NCBI GenBank assembly: GCA_001600455.1
Contig: BCKC01000002.1
Span: 5,036,171 to 5,100,170, forward strand
DNA length: 64,000 nucleotides
Direction: 5' to 3'
Source: Endocalyx cinctus
Lineage: Eukaryota > Ascomycota > Sordariomycetes > Amphisphaeriales > Apiosporaceae
Shown: positions 1 to 12,233 of the stretch, in pieces
How positions within the stretch are numbered: position 1 is the stretch's first letter
Layout: each line of letters opens with the position of its first letter
Made by a program: the position numbers and the translations under genes
The notes under the pieces: generated by a model
Database searches by the model: none
What the model was told of the DNA's origin: nothing
The model's input: only the letters and a program-made list of their open reading frames with translations

Positions 1-290
1 TCTATGTCGGTAGTATTCATGACAAACTTTACTTTGAACCCAAAGTAGTCCTTCATGATGCGACGAAGAATATCGGTCGAAACATAATTTTTGGCGTGAC
101 CCAAGTGAGCATCATCATAGACGGTCGGGCCACAGGTATACCATGTGATGGTTTTACCAGTAGGGTCAATAGGTGTGAAGTCATCTTTCCTTTTGGTTAA
201 ACTGTTGTATATTTTGAGTGGTGGGGTTCGAGCTTCGGGATGGACTTGAGGAGGGGTCCAGGGCGGTTGTTCACGTCTTGTGGAAGCCAT
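1..290 (-). CDS. Cysteinyl-tRNA synthetase, N-terminal part (runs off the window)
   Basis: Charges tRNA-Cys with cysteine in protein synthesis. The frame reads inward from an ATG at 290 and stays open to base 1, so only about the first 96 residues are seen. Recognisable are the class I entry region TWYTCGPTVYDDAHLGHAKN, which holds the zinc-ligand Cys and the HIGH-type motif (HLGH), followed by a segment ending FVMNTTDI, which matches the family's MNxTDIDDK block. The first 25 residues are polar with no clear mitochondrial presequence, so this is probably the cytosolic form, although one fungal gene may serve both compartments. No intron is needed in the visible part. The start is chosen because it is the first ATG of the frame and homologues begin at a similar distance from the HIGH motif. 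Confidence 0.93.
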   Translation of the reverse strand, partial: MASTRREQPPWTPPQVHPEARTPPLKIYNSLTKRKDDFTPIDPTGKTITWYTCGPTVYDDAHLGHAKNYVSTDILRRIMKDYFGFKVKFVMNTTDI

Positions 291-2501
291 GGCGCAACTA
301 ATAAAAACGTGGGGGAAAAATGCCAAATAGGTTAGTAAATGTACTGGATGATTTGTCGCATGAATTGGAAGATTGTACTTACTTTCTTGTGAAAATGCGA
401 TAAGAAAGTGTATTTAAACATCTACGACAACCTCTCAACCGAGCCTCCATCGGAAGGCCACCTGTCAGTGACTCAGAAAAAAATGACTTGACTGTGACTG
501 GCCTGGCTGTACTTCTTCAATTTTGCCGAATCTGACGCGACCGGCGCGGGGCATTGGTTTCCTATTTTAGTAGGCGGTATGTGCGGCGCTTAGGTAAGTG
601 CTATTTTGATGCAGAGACAGTCAGACAGTTAACCAAGTACTCGGAATCATACAAGCAGACAAGTAGTCTTTGGAGGTAGACTTGTTGGTTGATGTGTAAG
701 TGTAGAATCTACTCATAGCATATCAATCCGTCTATCCGGCAACGGATGATAGATAGCATCGGTTCATGAGTCATCTGCACGTCCCTAACATTATATCACA
801 TGTGACGCCAGCGCCCAAGAAAGGTATGTTAGAATTAGATAGGAGTGTTCAGCTATTACGCATACTTTCTCGGAGGATCTTATTCGATCTAATAGGTAAA
901 TATCGGAGGCCCGGTATTCCGCTCCGGTTGAGGATTCACACTCACGCGTTTTCGGAATTTATTGAGTCACTATGGCGGCTGAATCACACCGGGTGAGCCT
1001 TGGGCATGTCCCAGCGGACCTCGTTGTATCCGTGGAGTAAGCGATGGAAAGATATATATTACAGTTGTAGTTTATTTGGGATTTTGCAGCGCTTTGTTGC
1101 CGCAATGTGGTGTACTGATGGGTCATCTGGATGAAACCTCGCCCTTGAGGAGCGTACTTGGACACATACCTATATGAGAGCTAGGACAGGTCAGTCTGAC
1201 GGTTAGTTACCTCAGCTCCATCTAGGCATCACGCCTGCGTCACATGTATTCAATTCTCATACGGTAGGTACTGCATACTATGCCGCAGTAGAGTTAGTCA
1301 TCTACATGAGGATGTGGTCGATATCTATGCGAGTCTCTTAGGACAGGTCACTGTTACCGATGCTATTGTAACCATATGCTGAAATATTCTTCCGACGACA
1401 ATGGAACGTGCAGTATGTTACAAAAGAGATTCGTGCTTCTAATTGGTAGTAAAGTATTGTTCTTAGTTATTAATACTCATCTGGTGCTACTTTCGGATGT
1501 GGCCAGTAACACATTGGCTTCTCTGTGTATTTCACGTGAACTGTCGTGCTTATTATACATAGGCATCGCCTAGAAAGGGACTTCCACGTATGCTAGTTGA
1601 GAACTGTCGCTATATGCGGGTATTATCCAGCTTCTGTATTCCTCGTATCGTAATGTTATTGTTGTGTGGTTGCCAGTTGGTTTGTATCTCGTCTAATACA
1701 TTGTAACATGAATCATGTTTAAATGTGACATATAGCCACACATTTACTCACACTTGCGGAGAAAAAGCTGAAAAGATAAAAAAAAAAAAACCATACTATT
1801 CAATCTAGCCATAATGATACCCACATAAGGAAATAAAATAGTCTTGAGGCGTTGCCTCTCAAGCTGGCGGTAATATTTGGGCCAACTTACCCGGGAGAGA
1901 AAATATCGCCCCACTTGGGTGCGGCAGTATCACCACCACTGGTATTGACCAACGTCGACGTCCCGAAACACGGCTAAAAGTGCCGACTACAATTAAATTG
2001 AAGTCTATCGCGGTGTATATACATCTATAACATGGCGGTTTAAAGCAAGATTACTCTGTTATGACCCGCGAACTACACTGGGCTGAGAAGCATGATATAT
2101 GAAAAAGCCAAAAATCCCAGTATTATATTTCACGTAGAATTGCTACCATTGAACAACACAGCAAACTTTATACTGCAACTGCAACAGGGGAGGACCGAGT
2201 TACTATAAAGACCGCGCTGGTGTGTTTTATTACCGTATATAAGCCTACAAGTACTGCCTACACCAAGCGTACGGGGACCGGCCAGCTCGAGAGGGGATCG
2301 GGCTAAAACATGCACAACACTTACGAGAAGTAAGTCATACGGCAAATGCTACGGTGAAGGCTAGAATAAGGTGTTTATTGCAAAAGCCGTAATCATGAAA
2401 CCGAGAAATGTTACGACCGCCATACTGTACACTCTAGAGAAAACTATTATCATGACAAAAAGAAAAAAAAAAAAGACCACGATATTACACGCTTTCCACC
2501 C
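291..2501. other. Intergenic, no gene supported
   Basis: This stretch contains the promoter of the cysteinyl-tRNA synthetase and the 3' flank of KGD2. Short open frames occur (for example 766-996 and 1376-1573), but they have no recognisable motif and no splice partners. A-rich tracts lie near 1778 and 2460. I see no tRNA or transposon. Confidence 0.6.
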
Positions 2502-3923
2502 TTAACCAAGAAGCATCTTCCGGGGGTCCTCGATATACTCCTTGATCTTGACCAAGAACTGCACAGCTTCCCTACCGTCCAGCAGCCTGTGGTCGTATGT
2601 CAAGGCAAGGAACATCATCGGGCGGATCTCAACCTTTCCGTTAACAGCCACAGGCTTGTCCTTGATAGCGTGAAGGCCGAGCACGGCACTCTGGGGGAGG
2701 TTAATAATGGGGGTGCCCATCAAGGAGCCGAACACGCCACCATTGCTGATGGTAAATGTACCACCGGCCATATCCTCGATGGTAAGCTTGCCGTCACGAG
2801 CCTAAGGACGACGTTAGCAACACACCCATGCAACAGCTCCGAGTTAATGTGTCGATTCAACATACCTTCTTGCCCATGTCTGCAATCGCCTTCTCGATTC
2901 CGACCATATCCATCGATTCAGCGTTGCGGACGACGGGAGTCACGAGGCCCTTCTCAGTGGCAACAGCCACGCTAATGTCGACGTAGTCTCGGTAAACAAT
3001 GGTGTCACCTCCGTTCTCCCCTTCGATGGAGGCATTTACGGCCGGAATATCCCGCATGGCGAGAACACTCGCACGCGAGAAGGCACTCATAAATCCAAGC
3101 TTGACACCGGTCTTCTTGAGAATCTCATCCTTGTATAGCTTGCGGAACTCCATCAATGACGACATATCGACCTCGTTGAACGTAGTTAAAGACGCGGCGG
3201 TATTTTGAGACTGCTTTAGGCGCTCGGCGATTCGAAGACGCATGCGGTTCATCTTGACGCGCCTCTCTTCACGGCTGCCGAGAACAGGGCCGGCATTAGC
3301 GGTCTCCTTGGGTGCTGTTTGCTTTGGAGCGGATTCTTTCTTAGGCTCGGGGGGAGGAGAGGGCTTGGATGGTTCGGGCGTCGCTTCAGGTTTTGACTCG
3401 GGCTTGCTCTCGGACTCGGACGGGGCAGGCTTCGCTTCTTCCTTCGGGGTCTCCTTGGCTTCTGACTTCTCACCACCCTCGGGAGCCTCGCCAGGCTCAA
3501 TCTTGGCGATCTCCTGGTCGACGACAACGGTATCTTCCTCGTTGGCCAGGAGCTCTTTTAGAATACCCGACTGAGGCGCATTGACGGCAACATCGATCTA
3601 CGTATTCACGCGTTAAGAATGCTGCCCAGGGAACACGGTGATACATCTAACGGAAGATTTATGGATTCTTTAAATACCTTGTCTGTCTCGATCGTCGCAA
3701 TCTCCTCGTCCTGCTCAACAAAATCGCCCACCTGCTTGTTCCACTGCTTCAAAGTGCCTTCGGTAATGGACTCGGCCATCTGAGGTACCTTGACGATCGC
3801 TTGCGCATATGTACGAACGTGAGTCATTAATATGGGTAGAGGAAGCTGAGACCGCATCAAGGGCTGGTGCTGGACTCCATGTCGGAGGACTCGCGCCGTC
3901 GTGGCTAAACGTCTTGACATCAT
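2502..3923 (-). CDS. KGD2: Dihydrolipoamide succinyltransferase, E2 of 2-oxoglutarate dehydrogenase
   Basis: E2 core of the mitochondrial 2-oxoglutarate dehydrogenase complex; it transfers the succinyl group from lipoamide to CoA in the TCA cycle. Three exons (3923-3678, 3597-2866, 2801-2502) give 425 residues. An Arg-rich presequence ([16 protein letters not shown]) is followed by one lipoyl domain whose modified lysine lies in ETDK. Intron 1 falls directly after that Lys codon. A Pro/Lys/Glu-rich linker of about 90 residues follows, then the catalytic domain with the active-site block DHRLLDG near the C-terminus. As in fungal KGD2, no separate E3-binding domain is obvious. Divergent from NDUFB9 with 1,074 bp between starts. 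The E3 partner LPD1 lies in the same window at 35-37 kb. A second in-frame ATG is adjacent to the chosen one. Confidence 0.96.
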
Positions 3924-4997
3924 GATTGCGGATGCGATGCTGTTTTCGCTTTCCGGGCAAAGGGGGTAGAGTCAAGGTAGGTTATCACACAGTTAACCGA
4001 AAGAGTGGATAATGCAATGTGCAAAGACGGTTGATAGCCGAGCTTCTAGAGCTTGCCGGAAGGTATGAAAATGATGTTGAATTCAACAGCCACTGGGCTG
4101 TGAGATATTGGTATAATTGAGAGGTAACTAAAGATGGTGTATTGATTATGGTTTTTTTTTTTTTTTTTAATACACAAAAATTGAAATGAAGTGATTGATG
4201 ATTCGAAATTGTTGTTACAGTAAAGTTAGTAAGTCATAGCAGACCCATCCCATGATCCGAAAATTGATGGGATATTCCTTTTTTTTTTCTTCCGCGTTAT
4301 AGCTTAACCAGTCGTCAAATGGTATTAGTACGGAACAAACGAGCTGACTTGCTGGCTTCTTTTTTTTTTTTTTTTTTTTCCCTCTCCTTTGCTCTGACTG
4401 GTAATAGCCACTTAGCCAGCCCCTGCCAGGTTTGGAGAACGTAAGAACCAGATAGGTAATTAGATCCATAAATTCCCATAAATTCCATAAATTACAGCAC
4501 CGACTTTACCCGTCTGATCACTTATGCCGTGGGCCAAGACACAAGCTTCATCGTCCGTACGCAATAATGAGTCTCAGTATTAGGTATCACTATATCCATA
4601 TATTTGTACAAAACCATGATAAACTCGGAATAACCAAAGTCCCGCTCCGATGCGTTAATTTGTTGACCTGCAAGTACAAGTAATGGGCACTACCTGTAAA
4701 AAATATTGCCTTATAATGAAGGGAATAAAGTAAGGCAGAAATAAACTGTGGGTCTATGAACCATTGAGATGCACTGGATTTCTAACCTCCAAGTAAACTC
4801 AAGCTAGCAAGGAATTGTAAGAAGCTCGCCGACGAGAGGTATATCTCGACGACATCAATCATACGCACCCGAAAAACCCTCTCCACTCGATCAATTCCCT
4901 TTGTCTCACGCGCTCACCTCGTTTGCGATCGACTACGAACCGAATTTACCTCAATTTCGACCGTGGCGTCGCGTCGAGCGATCAATCGTGGTCGAAA
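3924..4997. promoter_or_regulatory. Shared divergent promoter region of KGD2 and NDUFB9
   Basis: 1,074 bp between two outward-facing start codons of nuclear genes for mitochondrial enzymes. It holds oligo(T) tracts near 4150-4170, 4279-4289 and 4361-4379. No specific factor site is claimed. The open frame at 4215-4469 is a low-complexity shadow. Confidence 0.5.
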
Positions 4998-5620
4998 ATG
5001 AGCTCTTTTATGTCGAACCGACAACTTGCCTTGTTAGTTCAATTGAACTCCATCTGATAATAGTCATTTCTGACGAAGCTTCCTCTCAGGTCTCTCTACA
5101 GACGGTCCCTAAAATTGGCCCTTGACTGGGCTGTTCATCGACAACTATGGCGTGGTCAAGCTTTGTATATCCGATCGCTCTTCGAGGCCAACCGGAACAT
5201 CACAGATATTAAAAAGCAAAGGGTACATACACACTCATATATATTCCCGTCGTTCCCTCATACTCCGAATACGACACGAGCTTTCACCAGCGTTATCCAC
5301 GGCACTCTAAACTGACGGATCATACACGCGATATAGGAATTATTACTTGAGACAGAGAAGCTCCTGAATACATGGAAGCATCCAGACCCATACTGCCACC
5401 CTACCGCCCCTGGAGGTATGTTAAATTCCTTGATGCACTCAAATAAAAATTTGCAGTATGGAAATAATAGCTAACTATATCTATAGGATCCAAATATGAG
5501 AGAAATCTTGCACCGCACAACACCGACCGTAAGTTCTAAATTTGGTACCCCCAAATTTGATATTTGATTGACCTGATTCAACTAACAAAAATATTAGCAC
5601 CCCCTCCATTGAAATTTTGA
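4998..5620 (+). CDS. Complex I LYR-family subunit (NDUFB9/B22 type)
   Basis: Accessory subunit of mitochondrial NADH:ubiquinone oxidoreductase, of the LYR family that binds acyl carrier protein. Reconstructed from five small exons: 4998-5032, 5090-5222, 5337-5415, 5487-5528 and 5598-5620 (312 nt, 103 residues). Every intron has GT...AG borders and phases agree. The LYR motif is visible as SLYRRSLKLALDW around residues 13-25, followed by LWRGQALYIRSLFEAN, then the family signature WKHPDPY...PTAPGGSKYERN and the C-terminal PPPPLKF. The length matches fungal B22 subunits. Exon 1 codes only 11 complete residues; the Met at codon 5 is an alternative start. The gene is easily missed because no exon exceeds 133 nt. 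It diverges from KGD2. Confidence 0.93.
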
Positions 5621-6751
<1,131 letters not shown>

Positions 6752-8728
6752 TTTGAATGAGTTGATTAAAAGTTAGGTGAGTATAAAAAAGTGCAATTAA
6801 TTAATGTCACAAAGGACTTGCTGAGAACAGATGTATCGTGATGAAGATGGTTGTTGTTTTGGATATGGGAAGATGGAAGTGAGAGAAAGTTGTTGAAGGT
6901 TGGTGGGGGAGAAGGTGTTTAAGTAGTGCCGGTCGCGTCTTTCTGAAATCAGAGAATCAGCAAAATCACGGATCACACGAAATTCCCATGCGGGTTATGA
7001 GCTAATCCTTTTTGGGGGCGCAAATATCTGATAAATTAAAACCAGTTGCACTTTACCTATTTAGGACAGTTCCCTGTATATGCTGGTAAACTACAGTGAA
7101 TTTTAAGAGCGCTCAGGCCAATTTTAAAAAATCAAAAAAATAAACATCTTTTGAGCCAATCACAATAAAGAATACTTCCACTGATTTTTTTATTTAATGG
7201 AACGGACGTGAATATTCAAAAAGGTTGATCCCCCCGGCCCATTGCTCGCGCGCCATGCCCTTTCATTCTCCTCCAAATTACTGATTTTATCAGTTTTATT
7301 CTTATGCGATTGATCCACTTTTGCCTTTCTTTGCCTTGTTTACTTTTTGGATTGATTTCAAGTCTGATTCAAATCAGTGTTTTTTTTTCTCATTCACCTA
7401 CCTTATTCTGATCTTGAATACCGATCCAAAATTTGGCTACAATCAGTACAGAGCAAAATTTTCATTCGTGCAGGATTACGGTGTCAAAAACCAATGTGTT
7501 CTGATCTAGTGATATTGGAAGGAAATTGATCTTGATTTCAAACTGAATTGAATCAGAAATTGGTCTCGGGCTTGATCCAATATGACAAGATTTTGATCAC
7601 CGATCCTGAATATTCATGATGCAAAGCAGATTTGATTTTCATGCCTACTTTTCCCATGTCATAGGGCATCCAGATATTATTGAAGTTTGATATTGGGATA
7701 CATTTCACTTAAAGTGAGTGAAGTTTGTTGATAATTTTCAACTTTGGAGAGGACTTGGAAGGTTTTTTGAAACGTATACACACGTGTATATACTCTGTAG
7801 AGGCTCATATCATAGGTAGTTGATGAAAATTATGCTTTTTATACTCAAATTTTATATTGAACCTCACTTTTCGGGTCCGATTTACGCGTAGGAAGTCATA
7901 AAAGCCGGTCAAGATATGAAAATAGAACCGGATAGGCCCCAGTTTACACGGAAAGATAGCTACGGTAGGCAGAGCATCTTGAACATGATCTACGGGACTC
8001 GGGACGGAGTCGTGAATGATGCCTTCGATGGTGACAGATCCGATTCCGGTAGCTGAGGCTTACGCCATCTACCGACATATCCTCAATTCACCTGAAATAC
8101 GGGGATAGGATCTATGGCATGTACTCGGAAATACCGAATTAGATGGGGCACCTGCTCTCGGATCTCAGGAGGTAGGCAGGTAGGTAAGTACCAATGTATC
8201 TTACATTGAATATTTTTTTTTTTCTTACTGTGGGTGTTGCTGTATCGATGAAATCAAAATCAGGCTATGTATGTAAAATTGTTGATTGGCTGCCTTGTTT
8301 ATTCATTCCCCAACTATTTCCTTTTTGAGTGAATTATCTAAACAATTTCTGATTTTAGTGTACTTTCGTTAAATCAATGCGTATGTTTACATTATACAAG
8401 TGGGGGTGGGGAAATAAAAAAAGATACCAGTAGGTACGTACCTTTAGTGCACTTTTTTGATTGGCTAATAATTTTTGCTTGTATACCATTTACCAGCAGG
8501 CAAGATCAATCGATTTGTTAGTAGCGCGAATCAAATCAGTAACCCTTTCTTAGCCACCTACAAAAAGGACCTCACACCCCATCAATTCTTTCCATCAACA
8601 TCTTTGATTCTCTCCATCTACCATCCACAACAAAGTATCAAACAACCTTCAAAACATTCAGATTCTCATATCTTACTTAATTTTTTATTCTTCTTCATCA
8701 ACAATCTTTACTTTTTTCATCAATCACC
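6752..8728. promoter_or_regulatory. Divergent H2A/H2B promoter region
   Basis: 1,977 bp separate the two histone start codons. Three copies of TTGATTGGCT or its close relative GTGATTGGCT, each containing a CCAAT box, are present: 7153-7163 (CCAAT on the plus strand), and 8282-8291 and 8457-8466 (CCAAT on the minus strand). The middle (7260-7620) is AT-rich with many short GATT/AATC repeats. One ACGCGT lies at 7884-7889. The open frame 7321-7509 has no motif and is rejected as a gene. Confidence 0.6.
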
Positions 8729-9340
8729 ATGCCTCCCAAAGCTGCTGACAAGAAGCCCGCCTCTAAGGCCCCCGTCGCCTCCAAGGCTCCCGAGAAGAAG
8801 GATGCTGGCAAGAAGACCGCTGCCACCGGTGAGAAGAAGAAGCGAACGAAGACCCGCAAGGAGACATACTCTTCCTACATCTACAAGGGTAAGTTTTTTT
8901 TTCACATCGTCAATTAAATGAGCACGCGACGTGATAAGTCGCGTCGAGTTTCATTTGAGAAACGCGATCATTTTTTCCCTTTTTCATACTAACATTTTTG
9001 CTTTCTAGTCCTCAAGCAGGTTCACCCCGACACTGGTATCTCCAACCGTGCCATGTCTATCTTGAACTCTTTTGTCAATGGTAAGTTTCCTCTGCCCACG
9101 CGACGCGTTTTTTCGCGTTTTAATACCATCTTTTCATTGTCTAACATTTCACCCATTCCAGACATCTTCGAGCGCGTTGCCACCGAGGCCAGCAAGCTTG
9201 CAGCATACAACAAGAAGTCCACCATCTCTTCCCGAGAAATCCAGACCTCAGTCCGCCTTATCCTTCCCGGTGAACTTGCCAAGCACGCTGTTTCTGAAGG
9301 TACCAAAGCCGTCACCAAGTACTCTTCATCCACGAAATAA
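8729..9340 (+). CDS. Histone H2B
   Basis: Core nucleosomal histone, partner of the divergent H2A. Exons 8729-8888, 9009-9080 and 9162-9340 encode 136 residues. A Lys/Ala/Pro-rich tail ([15 protein letters not shown]...) leads to [20 protein letters not shown] and the histone fold ([20 protein letters not shown], then [20 protein letters not shown]). The C-terminus reads [14 protein letters not shown] and carries the Lys that is normally ubiquitinated. Both introns have consensus borders and conserved phases. The two introns together (201 nt) contain six WCGCGW hexamers, unlike the flanking DNA. Confidence 0.98.
8924..8967. promoter_or_regulatory. WCGCGW sites with an inverted repeat in H2B intron 1
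   Basis: ACGCGAC (8924-8930) and GTCGCGT (8938-8944) form a perfect 7-bp inverted repeat with a 7-nt spacer, and a further ACGCGA lies at 8962-8967. All are within intron 1. Resemblance to MBF (MCB) sites is an inference. Confidence 0.4.
9098..9118. promoter_or_regulatory. Overlapping WCGCGW sites in H2B intron 2
   Basis: ACGCGA (9098-9103), ACGCGT (9103-9108) and TCGCGT (9113-9118) are packed into 21 nt of an 81-nt intron. Same motif class as in H2B intron 1 and H2A intron 1. Confidence 0.4.
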
Positions 9341-10140
9341 GTGCTTGTTTGTCTGTTTCTGGTTTTCTCTTTGGGCATGGGGCTTCTTCTTTTTACCCGC
9401 TTTGGCATTCATGATGAAACTTGGCCAAGGCATTATTCACCTCGAAGTCCCCTGAATATGGGAGTCACATAATGCGTTTACGGATGGTTTGCTTTTTTCA
9501 CTTAGGGGGCAATGTCTTTGCACAACGGTCTGGGGTTTGCGGTTGTACAATAAATCTCCCCGAATATGGGATCGGAATGAGAATCTGAACATGAACAAAA
9601 ACTAATGCCACATTGTCTGCCTCGATGATTGAAAGTGATTTGTATATGTGACGAAACATTTTGTAATTGTATTTTAAGTTAAAGATCGCCTGCATTTTAG
9701 GGACGATCGCGACTATTCGCGTGTTCAGCGCGCCTAGGCGCGTACTTGAAAAGATTGGCTTAGTGCCTTTTGCAGCCAGTGTGTATTAATCCTCGCCGTC
9801 GCTTTGCACGTTTTAGATCGCATGGCCTGAAGGAATTTTGCGAAGTACTTTAGATAAAATAATCATCAGATGTTTTCCAACTAGCTAAATATGTAGTAAG
9901 AGTATAATATTGGGCACTCTTGACTCTGATCTGATAGCCAATGCCGCAATTCATTTGCCTCTGCCTCCTCCATCACTGAGGTTGTATGTAAGCATTTGTG
10001 CAAACTATCGAATGTTGGGAGTAAGAGCTGGCCATATGTTAACCTAATACTCTGACTCTGCTTTTCCTTAGTTCGGTTTAGTAAATACTAAAATGCTAAG
10101 TATGTCCCTGGGCTCTACTAGGTCGGCAAAACTATAAGAC
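9341..10140. other. Intergenic between convergent H2B and SQS1-like genes
   Basis: No gene is seen. A perfect 14-bp palindrome (CGCGCCTAGGCGCG) lies at 9729-9742. It could form a small hairpin in the H2B 3' flank or be a protein site; its role is unknown. Confidence 0.5.
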
Positions 10141-12233
10141 CTAAGCATCACCAAGCCCGGCTTTGGACTTCTTGACCACCTGCATGAGAGGTACAATAAG
10201 ACCTTTGCGTTCCGCATTGCCAAGGGTCATTCCTTTGGACCAGCCCATCTTCTCCAACATTGCGCGGCCTTTGTTTTCGACGCCTAATTCGGATGTATGC
10301 TGACCGACGAGATCGCCTTCTCGAAGTTTTAGACCGCCCTGTTCTCCACGAACCTTACCCAGTTTCCGATTGCCTGTTTTGGGAGCTCGACTTCCCTTTA
10401 CTGCTTTCCCGCTCTCGTCTAACACGGGGAAGAAAGGCCGACCGATACTGCCAAACACCTGATCGAATGTATCTTCGTTATACGAGCGAGTGCTCTTCAT
10501 ACGATACATAATGATATATTTTGCTTTGCCGTGGCCCGCGAATTTTAGTTTCAGTCCAAGGCTACTGCTAATCCATTGCATCGACTTCCGGGCGTTTTTA
10601 TCTAGAGGCGGAAGTATGAGTCTAATTCATCGTTAGTTCACCGATAATTAAAAGGAGTAATAAAAATTGATAATAGACAAGTAGATGGTAACTTACTCTT
10701 GCTGTGTTCCTTGGAGAAATATCTCGAACTCGTCGGCAAGGTTCTCTACGGATATGCCTGTGAGATATTTGGTTCTCAGATCGTGCCCACTCTTGTCTTC
10801 ACCATTTCTACCCAGCAAACCTTCTGTTCGTAGTTTCTCGCGAGCCTTCTTCTTTTCCGACTTCTTAAGACGGTCTTTCTTGAAGGCCATGTTCATCGCT
10901 TCCTCAAGATCCGAGTCGGATACCTTGAATGGTTTTGAGCCCTTTCTAGAGTTGCCTATTTTGTGATGATGTAGGTCCATAAGATCCAATTCGTCGAATG
11001 CGGCAGCCATTTGCGTAGCGCTCGGAAACTCTCCGTTACGCCTGGATAATTTCCCCTTCTTACGACGCGATGCTGCTTTTGGTGCTTTGAACCATTCGTT
11101 CGATTGTGCGCCGTCAAAAAGTACTAGATCGTCATCATCGAGACCAAGTTCTTCCTGTCTGGCAAGCATTTGAGCCAGCCGCTCATCCTCCGAGTCTCTC
11201 TGCTGCTCAGAGGCCTCACCATCCTCACCTTCGTCCTCGTCCTCGGTATCTTCTCCATCACTTGTTTCATCTTCGCTACTGTATTCACTAGGGACAGCGT
11301 CACTATCAGTGCCACCTAAATCTCTAAACACCTGGAATGCATGGAAGTCGGCATGCGGGTGGACACCGCTGCCTTCGTTCTCGTCCTCACTCTCGTTATC
11401 TCCATCTTCATCTTCGAATTCTCGCATATTCGCCATATAGTCGGCGATAATGGCTGCATCTTCATCGGACGACTCCCTGCGACGGGGTTTACGAGGGCCT
11501 TTACGGGAAGGACGAGATTTCTTCGTTGCTGATCGTAATGATAAGTAATCAGAGCTCTCGGCAGGAGTTATCTGTGGTGATCTTTGTACTGTAATGGTCG
11601 ATTTTGTTGCCGGTAACTCATGCACTGTCTGACTTGGTACCGACGTCTTGCTACGTATGTCAAAGTTCTCCTTCCCGAGGGGTCTCGGCTCCGGACGGGC
11701 ATTTCGACCCTTAAATAGAATTATCTCCTCGCCCGAGTCAGGCTCGGATTCGGACTGGTCAGTTTCCTTCTGGGCATCAAGAAGTTTGTTATCGTAGTTG
11801 GTATCAATGGCGGATAGAGGCGAGTTAGTCTCATTGACCGGCTCAGTATCCCTCTTTTCATCGTTTGACAGGTCATTTTTCTTGGATGTGGATTCGGCTT
11901 CAGGCATTTCAAAATCCTTCAAGGGATTCATGAACCCAGCGCTTATAAACTTAACTGGCTTATACCTGAGCTGTAAGTCCTGACCTCGATATTCGCGACG
12001 GTTATGGGCCGTGTTCCTAGCTTCCTCGGCAAGCGAATAACCTGGTAGATAAAGTGAGTGAATGAAAGAGCCACAAAAAAATAAGTGCAATATTAGCACG
12101 GGAGATGAAAGTTACCGGCACTTCTGCCAAACCTCGACGGATTGGGACCATATCGAGGATTCGCCGGACCTCCTCGGCTGCTACCACCTCTGGGTCTGAA
12201 CCCTTTTGAGGGTTTTGTCCTTTTGGAAGGCAT
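10141..12233 (-). CDS. SQS1: SQS1/Pfa1-like R3H and G-patch protein
   Basis: Homologue of yeast Sqs1/Pfa1, a G-patch cofactor of the DEAH helicase Prp43 in pre-rRNA processing and splicing. Three exons (12233-12116, 12041-10697, 10621-10141) give 647 residues. Exon 1 encodes a basic RGG-like start (FRPRGGSSRGGP) typical of the family. The middle is long, acidic and low in complexity (many D/E/S runs). Exon 3 opens with an R3H domain (LDKNARKSMQWISSSLGLKL...GKAKYIIMYR). The C-terminus is a G-patch (KGRAMLEKMGWSKGMTLG...GLIVPLMQVVKKSKAGLG). Introns of 74 and 75 nt are in phase. Divergent from ATG4 with 1,465 bp between starts. The symbol follows domain order and is confident at family level. 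Confidence 0.88.

Noticed and set aside
4215..4469. Minus-strand ORF with a Lys run
   Set aside because: Driven by an oligo(T) tract; no homology signal or splice partner.
10693..12099. SQS1-like protein starting with a hydrophobic leader (MLILHLFFCG)
   Set aside because: Those codons are the intron between 12041 and 12116; the in-phase first exon begins at 12233.
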